From: Desmodesmus armatus
Taxonomy: Eukaryota > Chlorophyta > Chlorophyceae > Sphaeropleales > Scenedesmaceae
NCBI GenBank assembly: GCA_007449985.2
Contig: VIIQ02000070.1
Coordinates: 183,501-247,500 of the forward strand
Length of the DNA: 64,000 nucleotides
Direction of reading: 5' to 3'
Below are positions 23,280-35,866 of the stretch, one piece after another. How positions within the stretch are numbered: position 1 is the stretch's first letter; each line of letters starts with the position of its first letter. The position numbers and the translations under genes were made by a program. A model generated the notes under the pieces. It was given only the letters and a program-made list of their open reading frames with translations, did not search any database and was not told where the DNA came from.

Positions 23280-25443
23280 TGGGCACTGGTGCCGCATGCA
23301 CGATGGAATGCCGGGTCGATGGAAGGGCTCCTCACCTTGCAAACAGCTAGCTGCTGTTCAACGGCGGCAGCACCAGAGCCACTTGGGACACTGCTTGCAA
23401 GCAGACGCTGCTACATCGCCATCCAGGAATCCCCTGAGGGGACCCTGTCAGTGGTGTTCAGGATGCCCTGCAGTGCATGACAGCAGGTGACGAGGGCTGT
23501 TGCATGCACAGTCATGCAGGGCAGCACTTGGGCAGCTGCTTGTGGCGTGTCACGCACTGCCCATGCATCATAGGGAACCACTGCTGAATGCTGCAAAACG
23601 TATGTTGCGAGACTATGCTTGCTTGAAGGGGCGTGATTGCCAGTTTCCGCCTACAGGAGTCGCATGGGCCCATGCGAATCATGGCAGCGCCGTTAAGCAC
23701 AGGAGAGGTAGAGGACCCTCGGAGCTGACCTGTGTGCAAGATAGGCGACGCAAATGGCAAGGTTCTCTTGTAGACTGTCCAAAGCCACCTTCCAGGCGTC
23801 TCAAAAGCACCAACATACCACTGCTGCTGCCGGAATATCGGGGGAAGGGCGTTACATGGGTGCATGGATGACCTGCTGCCAGGCAGCTGGGAGAAGGCAT
23901 GTAATAGAAAATGAACCGTTATCAAAGGCAGCGAAAACAAATACATATGCAGAGAAAAGGACATGCAAACTTTGCAAGCGTCGGTGCTGTCACCTGCCTC
24001 CCGGAGCCGGAGTCCGAGCGTTGGACTCGCGAACAGCGGTTTCTTCGGCGACGGGGACCGTACTCGACGGGGTACTGTCCCGAAAGCAAAGAAACCATGC
24101 ACCATATCCTTGATGGAACCGCTTATAGGAAAGACTTTCGTTGTGCGCAGCGCAGCCTGTTCTGTCCCGCACACACTTCACTCGATCGATTGCTCTGCTT
24201 TTGCTGCTCATTGTTAGCCTTAGATAGTCATGTACAGCATCGGCAGCCGAGCGATCTTGACCCAGACAGCCACATTGTACTAGCCTTTCAGCACATCGCA
24301 TTCTGGATGTTGTTGGCAAGGGACGCAAGTAAGCAGGCATAGGTATGCAGCCTGCATATGTGGCAGCTGTGGGTGGTGGCCGGGGCAGGGCAGACCACAT
24401 GCTACCACCCATGCTGTGCGTCTGTATGGAGACATTGCGCTGCTAGTGTCGCCTTGTATGATGCCATCATGCAGTGCAACAAGTCTAGCATCATGCAGCA
24501 CTTGCTAGCATGGAAACAGGATGTTCTTGTATAGCAGGCCATATAGCATTCACACCAGGAACATGTTGGCTTGAGCCAGACTACACATTGAATAGTTCCG
24601 TTGTGACAGATCATCATCACAGCGGTATCCATCACGGGCAAAAACAGCTTTGTGCGCGACCACTCTCAAGGAAGAACGGCCTGACAACAGACCAAAACGG
24701 CTCACACACCAAGACACGGCACGCCACAAATATTGGTCCTGACTACACAACATGTGTGACGATCCGGGATCGTTGCGCTGATACAATACATGAAGCTTGA
24801 AGCCATTCGCCTCATAGGCCAAAACAGCCGCCGCGTTGCCATCAGCCACAAGACACGTCGTGTGCACTGTGGCCGCCACCAGTGGTCACCACCAGTGGTG
24901 CCGCATGTCACATGCACCACAAGGACGCAATGTTGCACACAGAGGACGTAACACAGCAGCCTGGCATACACACGATGCACCTTGGTGTGTGCCCACCCAA
25001 CCATTTAGGATCCAAACCCAGCAAGGTGCACCGACAGGCCTGCGCTATGCGGAAAGCACCACACTACTTGCAACACTGTGAGGGCCCCTCACAGTGGTGA
25101 GCACACTTCTGCAGCCTGGCAGCTCTGGAGCAGCCCAGCACGACCAAAAAACCTGACCCCTACCAAAGGAGAGCAGTTGGCAAGCGCATTCCGCCTTAGC
25201 GGCCTGAATAACAGCTGGAAGTGAAAGGACAGACATACAGAGACACAATTTGCTGGTGCAAAGACATACAGAAAGCGGCACTGCTGCTATTGCTGTTGCC
25301 CCATTGCTGGAGCTCCCTGGGCATGAAGAGCAACTCCCTTTGCTGACACCACCAGCTGTAGTAGTATACCCGGCTGTAGTAGTATACCCGTCACAGGTAC
25401 AGGTACATGCTACGTACTATGTAAACATAGTACGTCTGCACTG
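22795..25443. other. 2.6 kb without a supported gene
   Basis: Only low-confidence open frames are seen. A (CTG)n tract lies at about 23240-23276. A plus-strand frame at 23911-24342 contains CPESKETMHHILDG, which vaguely recalls the C-terminal zinc-knuckle region of LINE-type retroelements, but the full motif is absent. Near the right end GGCTGTAGTAGTATACC is repeated in tandem (about 25355-25390). Confidence 0.4.
25412..25435. promoter_or_regulatory. Perfect 11-bp inverted repeat just 3' of gene B
   Basis: ACGTACTATGT and ACATAGTACGT are separated by AA. On the minus strand this begins nine bases after the TAG of gene B, so it would form a hairpin at the start of its 3' UTR. Role unknown. 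Confidence 0.6.
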
Positions 25444-26744
25444 CTATTGCCAAGCCCAATATGGGACACCTGGGAAAGCCCTACCACTTGCCCCCAGGAT
25501 GGCTGTACTTTCACCCCAGTGCTCGTCACCACCATTTGCTGCCCCTCTATCCCCACCACCTGCACCACCTGGTCCTACTGCCATCCCATGCCCCTGCTGC
25601 TCCTGCCACTGGGCTGGTGCAGCACCTCCCCATTCTGCTGCTGCTGCTGCTGCCATCTCTAGCCCCTGCCCGCGCTGCTGCTCCTGCCGCTGAAGTGGAG
25701 CTGGTGCGCCACCTCCCCTCCCTGCTGCCGCTGCCGTCATCCCACGCCCCTGCCCGCGCTGCTGGTGCCGCTGTTGAACTGGTGCGGCACCTCCCCTTCC
25801 TCCTGCTCCTCCTCCTGCTGCTGCTGCTTCTGCCGTCCCACGCCTCTGCCCCCGCCCCCGCCCCCGCTGCTGACCTGGGGCGCCACCTCCCCTTCCTCCT
25901 CCTGCTGCTGCTGCTGCTGCTGCCATTCCACGCCCCTGCCCCCGCTGCTGCCGCTGTGCTTTCTGCGGCTTCAGCACCAGCAGCGCATTGTACATGTGCA
26001 CCAACATGTTTGCCACATGCGCCACACTGATTACATAATCCCGCATGACCATGGCTACCTTGGCATGGCTCTGAACCCTGGCTGCGATCCCCACCTCAAG
26101 CTCGGTGCGCACCAAGCTCAGTAAACCCCACAACAGCCCCATCACACCGCAGTCCTTGGTATGCGAGAGCTGCGCCGCACGAGCGCAGACCTCCCTGTTT
26201 GACTGTTTTGTGTCGTCACAGAGCTTGGTGATCGAGGACTTGAACGCAGAGGACGTCAAACCCTTCACAGCCATCAGCACCCCCTGGCGCGACAGCAGCT
26301 GTGCAGCCGGGAACGGCTTCAGCAGCTCGGCACTCCAACCCTGCTGCTCCACAGCCTGTGCAAGCTGCCGTGGGGTCATGGATGGAGAAAATGCCACAAT
26401 CGGCAGGGGGTTTGCTGACGGCCTTAGGGCAAGCAGCCCGTCCAGGGACGGGCACAGCCCCTGCACCAGCGGCCGCACATCTGTCCGGCTGGTGATGACA
26501 GCAACAGTGTGCTTTGGGTTGTGGGGGTCGGGTCTGGTCGGCAGCTGCTCCCGCTGCAGCAGCTGCTGCATCGTCAGCTGGCCACCTGGTGCCCGTGCGT
26601 GACAGGCGGCCTGCAGGGCGCCCTTCCCAAACCTATATGCGTCATCTGACAGCTCCCAGGGCAGCATTCCCTCCCGCTGCTGCATTCCAGCTGCCGCAAC
26701 CTGCGCACCACCACCTGCAGCAGCGGCGGCTGCGCCCCCTGCCC

Positions 26745-26782
<38 letters not shown>

Positions 26783-29700
26783 GGTCCATCTAGCAGCAAG
26801 TTGTATATCGTAACCAGCATGCACCCCAGGTGTGCGCAGCTCAACATCCACTGGCGCACGAGCACGATCGCCTCCTGAGTGCTGCCCTGCTCGACGCTCA
26901 CCCCATGCTGCAGCTGTGCCGCCAGCCTCTCACGCGCCATCCAGAAGAATGCCTTCAATCCGTATGGGGACCCCTTCGCGGCTTTCAGGGCTGCGTTGCA
27001 TGTCGCGCTGAGGTAGGGCACAGACAGGCCTTGCAGGGCCATTCTAGTGCCTGAGGGGCTGAGCAGCTGGGCGGCTGAGATGCCGTCTGGCCCTTGGTAG
27101 TTGCTGCGCCAGGTGACGCTGCTGGGGCCGGGGGGCCCATATGGCATCCCGTACAGATGGACACCTGCGATAGTGGGATCGTGAGTGGGAAAGGAGAGTA
27201 TGGGTTGTGAGTAAGAGCTGGGTTTGTGGGTGGTGAGAGGACAGGGAGAAGCATGGGACAAGTTTGAGACAACTACACACATTCAGCATGCTTGGTAGTT
27301 GCTGCGCCAGGTGACGCTGCTGGGGCCGGGGGGCCCATTTGGCATCTCGTACAGGTGGACACCTGCAGTATAGGGATGGTGAGTGGGATCCGGGTGAGCA
27401 CTGTGAGTGGCATGTGGCAGCGGGATGTGAGGGGAGTGAGAGGACAGGGAGAAGTATGGAACGAGTGCAAGATGAGCACACACATTCAGCATGCTTGGTA
27501 GTTGTTATACCAATTGACGCTGCTGGGGCCGGCGAGACCCATATGGCATCTCGTACAGGTGGACACCTGCAGTACAGGGATGGTAGGTGGGACAGAGGCA
27601 TAAGGGTGTAAATGACAGCGGACACTGAGGGTGTGAGAGAACGAGGAGAGGCATCGGAGGAGTGAGAGATGAGCACACACGTTCAGCATGCCCATTCAAC
27701 TGGCATGTCCTGCAGGTGACATTGCATGCATTGTAGGGGTTGATTAAGGTGACACATATGTAATAGCAGGGGGTGCCCAAATTGGCTCCCCCGTCGTCTA
27801 CACAGCACGGATCCACCGCTGCACCTGTGTATTACAAACTACACATATGTAGGTATCTTCTCCTGTGCGATGTGTCCTCGGGATCGTCTGTGTGCACTAC
27901 ACAGGGGTCACCAGCCATCAGCTACTGTTCAGCTGTCAACGAGGTGTAGAGGCAGCGTGTGCCCCTCTGCAAACCAGTAACATGTCTTCATATTGTGTGG
28001 ATACGTACCAGATCTTTGCATCGCACCTACACACCCAGGAGAGATTGACAGCACACCAGTAGTGCAAGCCATCTCTTTCGATACTACGTTCAGAGCGTAT
28101 GGAGCGTTCGCATGACTGGAAATGCAGCGGTAGTACGTGTATGGCTACTGAAAACGTGTCCCAGCACTTGCAGCTCCTTTGGTTGACACGGGGTTTGAAC
28201 CATCTCTGGTGGCCAGCAGAGCCTGGAAACCCCAAAGGTCTTCCTGCTGCACGAAAGAATTCTTAAAGTTGTATGCAGATTCCATAAACAGCACCGCTGC
28301 CGCCATGCGTGCTTGCTTTGCAAACTGGGTGGTCTGGGGATCACTCCTTTCTGGTGCGCTCACAGACGTGAATGCCATCAACAGGAGCTGGCAGGCACAT
28401 TCATGGGTACCTACATCATTTTACTGCTTGTTGGTCCCCTGCTGTAGAGGATGACGCGCTACAGGCTGGCACATGCAGTACAACCTGTGTGTCTGCTGCT
28501 AAGGCAGCGGACAGCCCCAGACAGCACAACTTTGACCCCTCAGTGCTCCAATTTGAGGCAGATGGTCACCCCTGAAATTTTGCACACGCACTCCGGCACA
28601 CAATTGGTGCCTGCTGCTGCAGAGCCAAAGGCATCCAACAGATTTTCAGGTCTAGGGGCTTGGTCAAAGTAAATCTACTGTTTTTGCTGTTATTTTCAGA
28701 AAAAAAGTGCCAAAACATATCCCAAAATCTGTCAGATTGTCCCCCTGCTTTTTTGGGTGGGTCAACACACCATCAGCCCCAACATACGTCAATTTCAGAC
28801 CCTACTGTCTGGGTGGATTGCAAGATATATGGCCATGTTGGTTGTAACATGTCACTAACAGTGCTCCATGTTACTTAGGGCTCAGACCCTGACCCCCTCC
28901 AACCTGGCCCTCCTTGGGTGGGGTAACACAGGCATGGGGTGGGGGCATCATAAGGGTGCCTCTTATTTATATTTCTGCACCCCCTGATAATTACATATGT
29001 GTCACCTTAATATATTTTATGCATAATTCTTTATATTTTATTGTTTTTGTTTTTTTTACAGCGGCGACAGGGCAACAGCCGGGTGTGGGGCAGTAAGTGG
29101 GCAGGGCTGCAAGCTGATAGCTGCAAGAAGTCCAGTAAGGACGTTTCCTGCAGGAGGGGAACATACTGTAGGGTACGGGAGGGTGGTAGCGGACAAACGG
29201 GGCATGGGGGGAGTAGGAAACAAGAACACACATTTAGCATGTCTACAGGGTTTGACTGGCATGTCCTGCAGGCAAGCACCTGCAGTGAAGAGTTTAACCC
29301 TTCGGAGAGGTCAACAGTGCAGGCACAGCATCAGCACATGTGTGGGGTACATGCCGCTGCAGTGCAGCCTATTGGGGTCCATCAAGGCTTTCTTGGAGAT
29401 CTGCGGCAAAGGGGTTTGAGGGTGGCAAGTGAACTGACATTCAGGTCCTCACCTTCGTTGCCGGGTGTCAGTGCCAGCAGTGCGTCCAGTGCAGGGCACA
29501 GCCTGCGCACCAGCACCCGCAGTGATGCACCATCCACCAGCAGCACCTCCTGCTCAACCTGTCCCCGCCCTTGCTGCACACCAGGGGCACCTAGGGGAGG
29601 TACTAGGGGCAGGGGCCTGCCTGCTGCCTGCCGTGCTGCTGCCAGTGTGGATACCTCTCCGGCAAGGTCAGCAGCAGCTACATGAGCGTCTAGGGCAATG

Positions 29701-30910
29701 AAGGCGGCAGCACGCTCGTCTGGCATCACGGACAGGGGTGCGGTGGGCAAATGGGCAGGTGGCTGCTGCTGCTGCTGGACTTGGGGCTGCTCCTGCTGCG
29801 GTGGCTGCTGCTGCTGGACTTGGGGCTGCTGCTGTTGCTGCTTGACGGGAGGCGCTTGCTGCTGAGGGGCTGGCTGCATGTCGATATCCATCACGCCTTG
29901 GGTCTTGATTGCTTGCTGGTGCTGGGGGTTCATAGCTGCTATAGCAGCAGGACCACCTGCACCTGCTGCTGTGCCTCCTCCTGCGTCCCCTGCTGCTGCT
30001 GCTGCACGACGCTGCTTCTTGGCTGCAGGAGCAGCTGCAGCTGCTGGTGCCGCTGCTGCCGCCAGCTGTCCTGCATCTGCTGCTGCTGGTGAGGGCGGGG
30101 GTGCTGCGTCCTGACCTTCTTCAGGCAGGGGCCGCTTGGCAGCGTGGCCTATGTTTGCCATCGAGCCGATTACTCCTCCCGCTGCCGTAGCTGCTGCTTG
30201 TGCTGCAGGAGCAGTCCCTGCACCCTGCCGAGCCTTGGTTGCTGCGGCCAGCGCCGTAGCAGCTGCATCATCCATCACAACTTCTCCCCCTGCTGTGGTA
30301 GTGGCAGCTGCCTGCTGCTGTTGGCTGCCTGAGTCAGCTTGTGATGCAGGAGCAACACCTTGCAGGTGTGCTGTGTGCTGGAGGTTGCTGTGGCTGCCAT
30401 CACCATCACTGACTGCGGCCACGACAGTGCGCTGCCGCTGCTGCCGCTGCTGCCGCTGCTGCCGCTGCTGCTGGTGATGTGTGTCTGCACGTGCTTGTGG
30501 CTGGGTGGGGAGTTGGCGTGGTGGCCGCTGCGTCTCCTGCAAACCCATCTGAGGGCCTGTGCTGGGCCTGTTTTGGGTGGATGCACCCTGCAGCTGCTGT
30601 GTGCTTACAGCTGCTGCTGCAGGACGGAAGGTAGTGGCAGCTGCAGCACCTGCTGCTGGTAGCTGTGCTGGGCCGTGCTGTGCTGAGCGCATGAGCTGCA
30701 GTTGGCCATGGATGCGGGCCCTCTCAGCAGCCAGAGCCTGCGCTTGCTGCCTCAGCATGCCCAGCTGCAGCTCAAACATATGCAGGTCCGTTATAAGGTC
30801 CAGCACGGGGTGGGAGCTGCGTGCTGGCTGCTGTTGCCGTCCTGCTGTTGCTGCAGCAGCAGGCTGGCTGGGGGATCGGCCATGGCCACGTCTGCAGCTG
30901 CTATGGACAT
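25444..30910 (-). CDS. Gene B: Q/A-rich protein with an internally duplicated unknown domain
   Basis: Exon 1 is 29453-30910 (ATG at 30910-30908) and exon 2 is 25444-27164, giving about 1059 residues. The N-terminus (MSIAAADVAMADPPA) leads to a coiled-coil-like helix (DLHMFELQLGMLRQQAQALA) and then about 350 residues of Q/A-rich disordered sequence. From about 455 to 613 comes repeat 1 (LCPALDALLAL, QLLSPSGTRMAL, FFWMARERL, AHLGCMLVTIYNLLL). From about 708 to 880 comes repeat 2 (LCPSLDGLLAL, QLLSRQGVLMAV, GLLWGLLSLV, AHVANMLVHMYNALL). The C-terminus has RGQGRGM/GGGRGGG repeats suggestive of RNA binding. Exon 1 needs one extra base in a C run (GGGG on plus strand, 30807-30810) to keep paralogous frame and correct splice phase. 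The 2.3-kb intron holds a TIR element and copies of the exon 2 start. The family is unrecognised. Confidence 0.7.
27276..27700 (-). repeat. Tandem copies of the gene B exon 2 start with its acceptor
   Basis: The true exon 2 starts at 27164 (GTGTCCATCTGTACGGGATG after CGCAG). Near-copies with their own CTGCAG acceptors begin at 27362 and 27566, spacings of 198 and 204 bases. Each copy encodes GVHLYEMP..GP.PSS..W..NYQAC and then hits TGA, while the true exon continues NYQGPDG. The unit includes the intron text with AGCATGCTGAATGTG. A more degraded partial unit follows near 27670-27700. Confidence 0.85.
27744..29010. mobile_element. ~1.26-kb TIR element flanked by TTAA
   Basis: Left end GGTGACACATATGTAAT..GCAGGGGGTGC (from 27748) and right end GCACCCCCTG..ATTACATATGTGTCACC (to 29006) are inverted copies of about 29 bases. 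TTAA flanks both sides (27744-27747 and 29007-29010), the target duplication of piggyBac-type elements, though the terminal bases GG are not the usual piggyBac CC. No transposase frame is visible. It sits in the gene B intron. Confidence 0.7.
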
Positions 30911-31651
30911 ACTGTCCAAACCTACTTGTGGATGTAGCCACACAGCTGTGGATACTGTGGCATACTGAGTGGGTGAGACCGATCCTGCAGTACCTTGGGG
31001 GTACAGTTGCAGCAGTGGGCACCAGAGGACGGTTGTGACTCACAGGTTGCTGTGTCTCAATCAAGAAGGGATTCATCTTACATCCGCCACTCGACCTTAG
31101 AGGTTCCACAACTGACCTGCTAAATCAGAAGAGAAGTCCAATGATTTCCGAGATCTACTGCTCCACTTCCGCAACTGTCCAGAGCTGATCCCGCACCTAA
31201 ATGAAGGAAAAAGCGCTTCCGATGGCTCAAAGATACTATCGACATCAGCGGCGCTGCCATTTGACAGGAGACCCCTGTTACTGTGGTTGAGGGTACATTG
31301 TAATTAGATCGCAGAGGCTGAAGCTGCCGTGTCTGTCAACGAAAAGAAGTAGTAGGTGCTGCATATGCATGTGCAAATGCGGCTAGACGAGCTTCGGGGC
31401 CCCCCAACCCTGTGGTTGAGGGTACAGAGTGCTGACTCAGTTCCGCTGAGATCAATGAGACTGCCTTCAAGAGTCCATACAGTCCTTGACAGTTAATCCT
31501 GCACAATTAAACGCCATAGCAAACACAAGAGACCACTACAGCGCACGACCCATCGCAACAGCTGCTAGCAGTACCAACGGGCTGGCCCACTAGTGCTGGC
31601 CCAGCACGCCCCTCTCTCCCTACCGTAGCGTGAGGCACACGGCACAAAACA
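30911..31651. other. Spacer between gene A 3' end and gene B 5' end
   Basis: No exon is supported. The phrase CTGTGGTTGAGGGTACA occurs twice (about 31281 and 31411). This would contain the gene B promoter. Confidence 0.4.
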
Positions 31652-33133
31652 TCAAAGGCACAAAAGTACAACAATGTACAAACAAAAACACCAAGAAATT
31701 GGAAGTCCACGCAAACACAAAACGTCATCACCATCAAAAGTCAAAGTTTGGCAAGCTGCTGCCTCTGCAGGGCGGGCAACATGATAGCTGCCTCCTGGCC
31801 TATTGACAACATGTTGTGACTGCAGCCCGATATTACTTGCTGCTTCAGCCATGCATGCTGTCGGCACAGCTGCTGTGCTGTGCTGTGTGCGGCCATGCAC
31901 AACAGCCTCTGCTGCTGTCACAACAGCAGCAGCGACCACGGGCATCCATGCAGGTGCCCACCTACTGCTGCCGCTGCTGCCACCCACCGCAACAGCAGCA
32001 GGTGCCCGGTCAACCACAATTTCAGGCGCCCACACACTGCCTGCACCAGCACCATCGCCTGCTGGCCTGCCACCACCACCACCTGCTACTGCTGCTGAGC
32101 CACCAGCACCACCAGTACCCCCACCACCTGCTGCTGCTGCAGCTGCACTACCACTACCAGCACCCTCAACACCTGCTGCTGCTGCCGCAGCTGCAACTCC
32201 GCCTGCACCCCCGCCACCTGCTGCTGCCATCCCATGCCCCTGCTGCTGAGCTGACGCACCACCTGCCGCTGCCGCAGCAGCTGCACCGCCCTCATCCCCG
32301 CCACCACCCGCTGCTCCTGCTGCCGCCACATTCCTACGCCCCTGCTGCTGCAGCTGCCAATCCGGCTGAGCCCCCCGCAGCAGCAGCGCATTGTGCATCT
32401 GCACCAGCAGATTCGCCACATGAGCCACACTCATCACATACTCCCTCACCACCTCTGCCACCTTTGCTTTGCTCTGCGGCCGTGACGTAATCCCGACCGC
32501 CAGCTCAACTTGCAGCAGCTCCAACACACCCCAGAACAGCCCCGTCACGCCATCCTGCCCCTTTCCAGCCGTGCCGCAGCCGCATTCGCGGCCCTCACTG
32601 GCTTACTATCCTCACACAGTTTCATGATCGCCGTTTTGAAGGCGTCGTATTTGACACCCCCCAGCGCGTGCTTGAAACCCTCACGGGACAGCAGCTGCTC
32701 TGGCGGACAGCGGGCTGACGGCTTCGCTTGCCAGCTCATTGCCTGACTGACCTGCTGGTGGGTCAGCTTTGGGGTGAACGGCACCACAGGCAGGGCGTGT
32801 GCTACCGGTGCAGCGCAAGCAGCGCATCCAAGGCCGGGCACAGCCCCTGCACCAGCCGCCTCGCGTCTGCCTGACTGATAAGGACAGCGACGGGGCGCAC
32901 TCCTTGCTTTGTCCCGTCCCTGTGGGGGTCGTTCCTGGTGGGTAGCTGCTGCTGCTGCTGCAGCAGCTCCTTGACATTGCAGCCTGCCGGGGCCAGGGCT
33001 GCACTCACAGCATGCACTGCTGCCATTGCTGCTGCTGAAGCCTCCGTTGATAGAGGCTCGTATGGCAGCAGGCCTTCCCGCTGCTGCTGCTGCTGTCCTC
33101 CAGCTGCCTCATGCTGAGCATCAGCAGCAGCAT

Positions 33134-33174
<41 letters not shown>

Positions 33175-35866
33175 CCTGCGGCGACAGCAACACCAGCAGG
33201 CGCTGCTGCTCCTGGTGCTGCAGGCCCTGCAGCATCGCCCTGGCCTCGTGCCGCCTGCCGCTGCTGCTGCTGCCGCTGCGGCCTCCCCTGCTGCTGCGGC
33301 CCGCCCAGCAGCATGTTATACACCTTCACCAACAGGCAGGCCAGGTGTGCACAGCTCAGCACGCACTGACGCAGCACTTTGCCTGCTGCCCGCGTGCTGC
33401 CCTGCTCGACACTCACCCCGTGCTGCAGCTGCGCCGACAGCCTCTCATGTGCCACCCAGAAAAATGCCTTCAACCCCTGTGCGGACCTTTTTGCGGCTGA
33501 CAGTGCTGCTGTGCATGTTGCCTTGAGGTACGGCACAGTGAGAGCATTCAGGGCCACCTTGGTGCCCGAGGGGCTAAGCAGCTGGGAGGCTGTAAGGGCG
33601 TCAGGGCCACACATGTCCGTGCGCCAGTGGGGTTTGACTCAGGGCGTCCGTAGGGTATGTCATTCATGTGAATGCCTGCAGTGAGGGGGTTGCAGGCCGG
33701 TCAAGAGGACAGGGCAAGAAGGGAGGGAGAAAGATGAGTTAGACACGCAAAGCTTGACATATTGACAGGCTGCGTCATGACATTAATATGCGCGCATGCG
33801 GGAGGGAAGGTGAGGGTGGGTGGACATGGGAGTCAGGAAAGGAGCACGAGTGCAAGGTAAGGGAGGTGGACATGGGAGTCAGGCACGGAGCGCGGTTGTA
33901 AGGGCGGTAAGCAGACATGGCGGGAAAAAGGAGCAATGCCGGCAGCAAATGAAGCTTATGAGATCATCAGTGCAGCTCCTACAGACGAACACCTGCAGGC
34001 AAGAGAGTTTGGGATGGTAAGTGGCCGTCAGTGGCACGTATACAACCAAAGATTCAGCATGCAGGGCTCAGAACGGCAAGCCTGCTCTGCACGCCTGATG
34101 AACTGCATGTCTTGCAGTTAGCACCTGCACTGAAAGTATCTTGGAGCAGGTTAGCTATCCCCGCAAGTTGGTCCTATCTTCTGGTGCAACCCATCCATTT
34201 GCCCAAGTCATGTGCTAGTCTTTGGTTCTGGGACCCTGGCTCTACCCAGCGCTACACTGCTTCTCTAGCACAGCTTAGATAGATATTGTGGATATATTTA
34301 CCCATATCTTTAAAGAGATATATGCTATCCACAATACGCCTCTTCACTCCATGTCTCCAGTACATGTCACGGCTTACCTTCGTAGCCGGGTGTCAGAGCC
34401 AGCAGTGCGTCCAGGGCAGGGCACAGCCCGCGCACCAGCACATGCAGTGCTGCACCATCCGCCAACAGCAGCACCGGCTCCGCCTGACCCTGCCCTTGCT
34501 GCACACCAGGGGCTACTAGGGGAGGTGCCAAGGGGAACGGCCTGCCTGCTGCCTGCCGTGCTGCTGCCAGTGCTGCCACGCTGCCCGACATGGCAGCAGC
34601 AGCAGCATCCAAGGCGTTGTAGGCATCGTCGCGTTGGGCCGACGGCAAAGGTGCGCTGGGCAGATGGCGTGGTTTCTGCTGGCGCCGCCGCTGCTGCTGC
34701 TGCAATTGGGCGAGCGGCAGAGGTGCGCTGGGCAGTTGGCGCGGTTGCTGCAGTTGAGACTGCTGCTCCTGCTGAACAGGTGGCTGTTGGTGCGGCTGGG
34801 GTGGGGCTGGCTGCCTTTCGCCATCGGTACCTCCTGGGGCCTGGATTCCTTGCTGCTGCTCTGAGCGCGCAGCTGCAGAGGCAGCGCCTGCTGCAGCTGC
34901 TGCTGCTGCTGCTGCTGCTGCCACTGGTGCTGCTGCTGCTCCTGCTGGTGCTGCTCCTGCTCCTGCAGCCTCTGCTGCGGCTGCTTTGGTTGCGGCTCCT
35001 GCACCCCCTACTGCTGCTACTTCTGATCGGCGTGGCCTCTTGGCCGCCAGATCAGCTGCTGCCGTGGGCTGTGTTGCCCTTGCTACTGCAAGTGATTGAA
35101 GGTTTGCTGCACCTGATGGCTCTTCACAATGAGGCCGCTTTGCAGCCTGACCCATCACGGCCATGGACTTCATGCGGCCTGCCTTTGCTGCTGCTGCTGC
35201 CGTTGCTGGCGCGTCTATCGCCTTTCGTGTCCCTCCTGCTGCTGCTGCTGTTGCTGTTGCTACTGCTGCGGCAACAGCAGCAGCTGCGGGCTGCTGCTGG
35301 CGCTTGGCTTGTGCGATAGCGGGGACAAGTCCCTGCGCTTGCTGTGCTGTGCGCTTGAGGTCGCTGCGGCTGCCACTACCAGCTGCGGCCGGCACAGTAA
35401 GCTGCTTCTGGTGTTGCTGCTGCCGCTGCGCATCTGGAAGTGCTTGCAGGATAACATGGTGGCCTGTTGCTTGCTGCTGCTGCAAGCCAGTATGCGCGCC
35501 AGCACTGGAGCTAACCAGTCCATTTGCAAGCTGATGTGCGCCTGCAGCTGCTGCTGCGGGACAGACAACACCTGCAGCTGCAGCACCTGCTGCTTCTGGC
35601 AGTGGATTTTGGGGGTGCTGTGCTGACCGCATGTGCTGCAGCTGGCCCTGGATGCGGGCCCTCTCAGCGGCAAGCATATGGGCCTGCTGCCTCAGCATGC
35701 TCAGCTGCAGCTCAAACATGTGCAGGTCTGCTACGAGGCTCAGCACGGATTTAGGAGCTGCTGACTGACTGCTGTTGCCCTGCTGCTGCAGCAACAGGCT
35801 GGCAGGCACTGCCAGCTGGCCCTGAGGGGGATCGGCCATGGCCACGTCTGCAGCTGCTGTGGACAT
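31652..35866 (-). CDS. Gene A: paralogue of gene B with three apparent frameshifts in exon 2
   Basis: Exon 1 is 34378-35866 (ATG at 35866) and exon 2 is about 31652-33675. Exon 1 matches gene B: MSTAAADVAMADPPQGQLAV, the helix DLHMFELQLSMLRQQAHML, a long Q/A-rich part, and LCPALDALLALTPGYEG before the donor. Exon 2 carries the rest of repeat 1 (QLLSPSGTKVAL, FFWVAHERL, AHLACLLVKVYNMLL) and repeat 2 (LCPALDALLAL, EQLLSREGF, MTGLFWGVLEL, AHVANLLVQMHNALL), then a Gly/Ala-rich tail unlike that of gene B. Compared with gene B it lacks one base at each of three places: 33629-33632 (G run), 32807-32808 (GG), and 32558-32564 (CCCCTTT). Three losses restore the overall frame count. The gene is either decaying or carries assembly errors. 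C-terminal end uncertain. Confidence 0.62.
34284..34336. repeat. Inverted repeat in gene A intron
   Basis: TATTGTGGATA and TATCCACAATA form a perfect 11-bp inverted repeat, with an inner ATATCTTTAAAGAGATAT palindrome in the loop. It is AT-rich against a GC-rich background and lies about 40 bases after the gene A donor. Confidence 0.6.

Noticed and set aside
23911..24342. Possible LINE remnant (CPESKETMHHILDG)
   Set aside because: The C-x2-C part of the zinc-knuckle motif and any reverse transcriptase block are missing; too weak to annotate.
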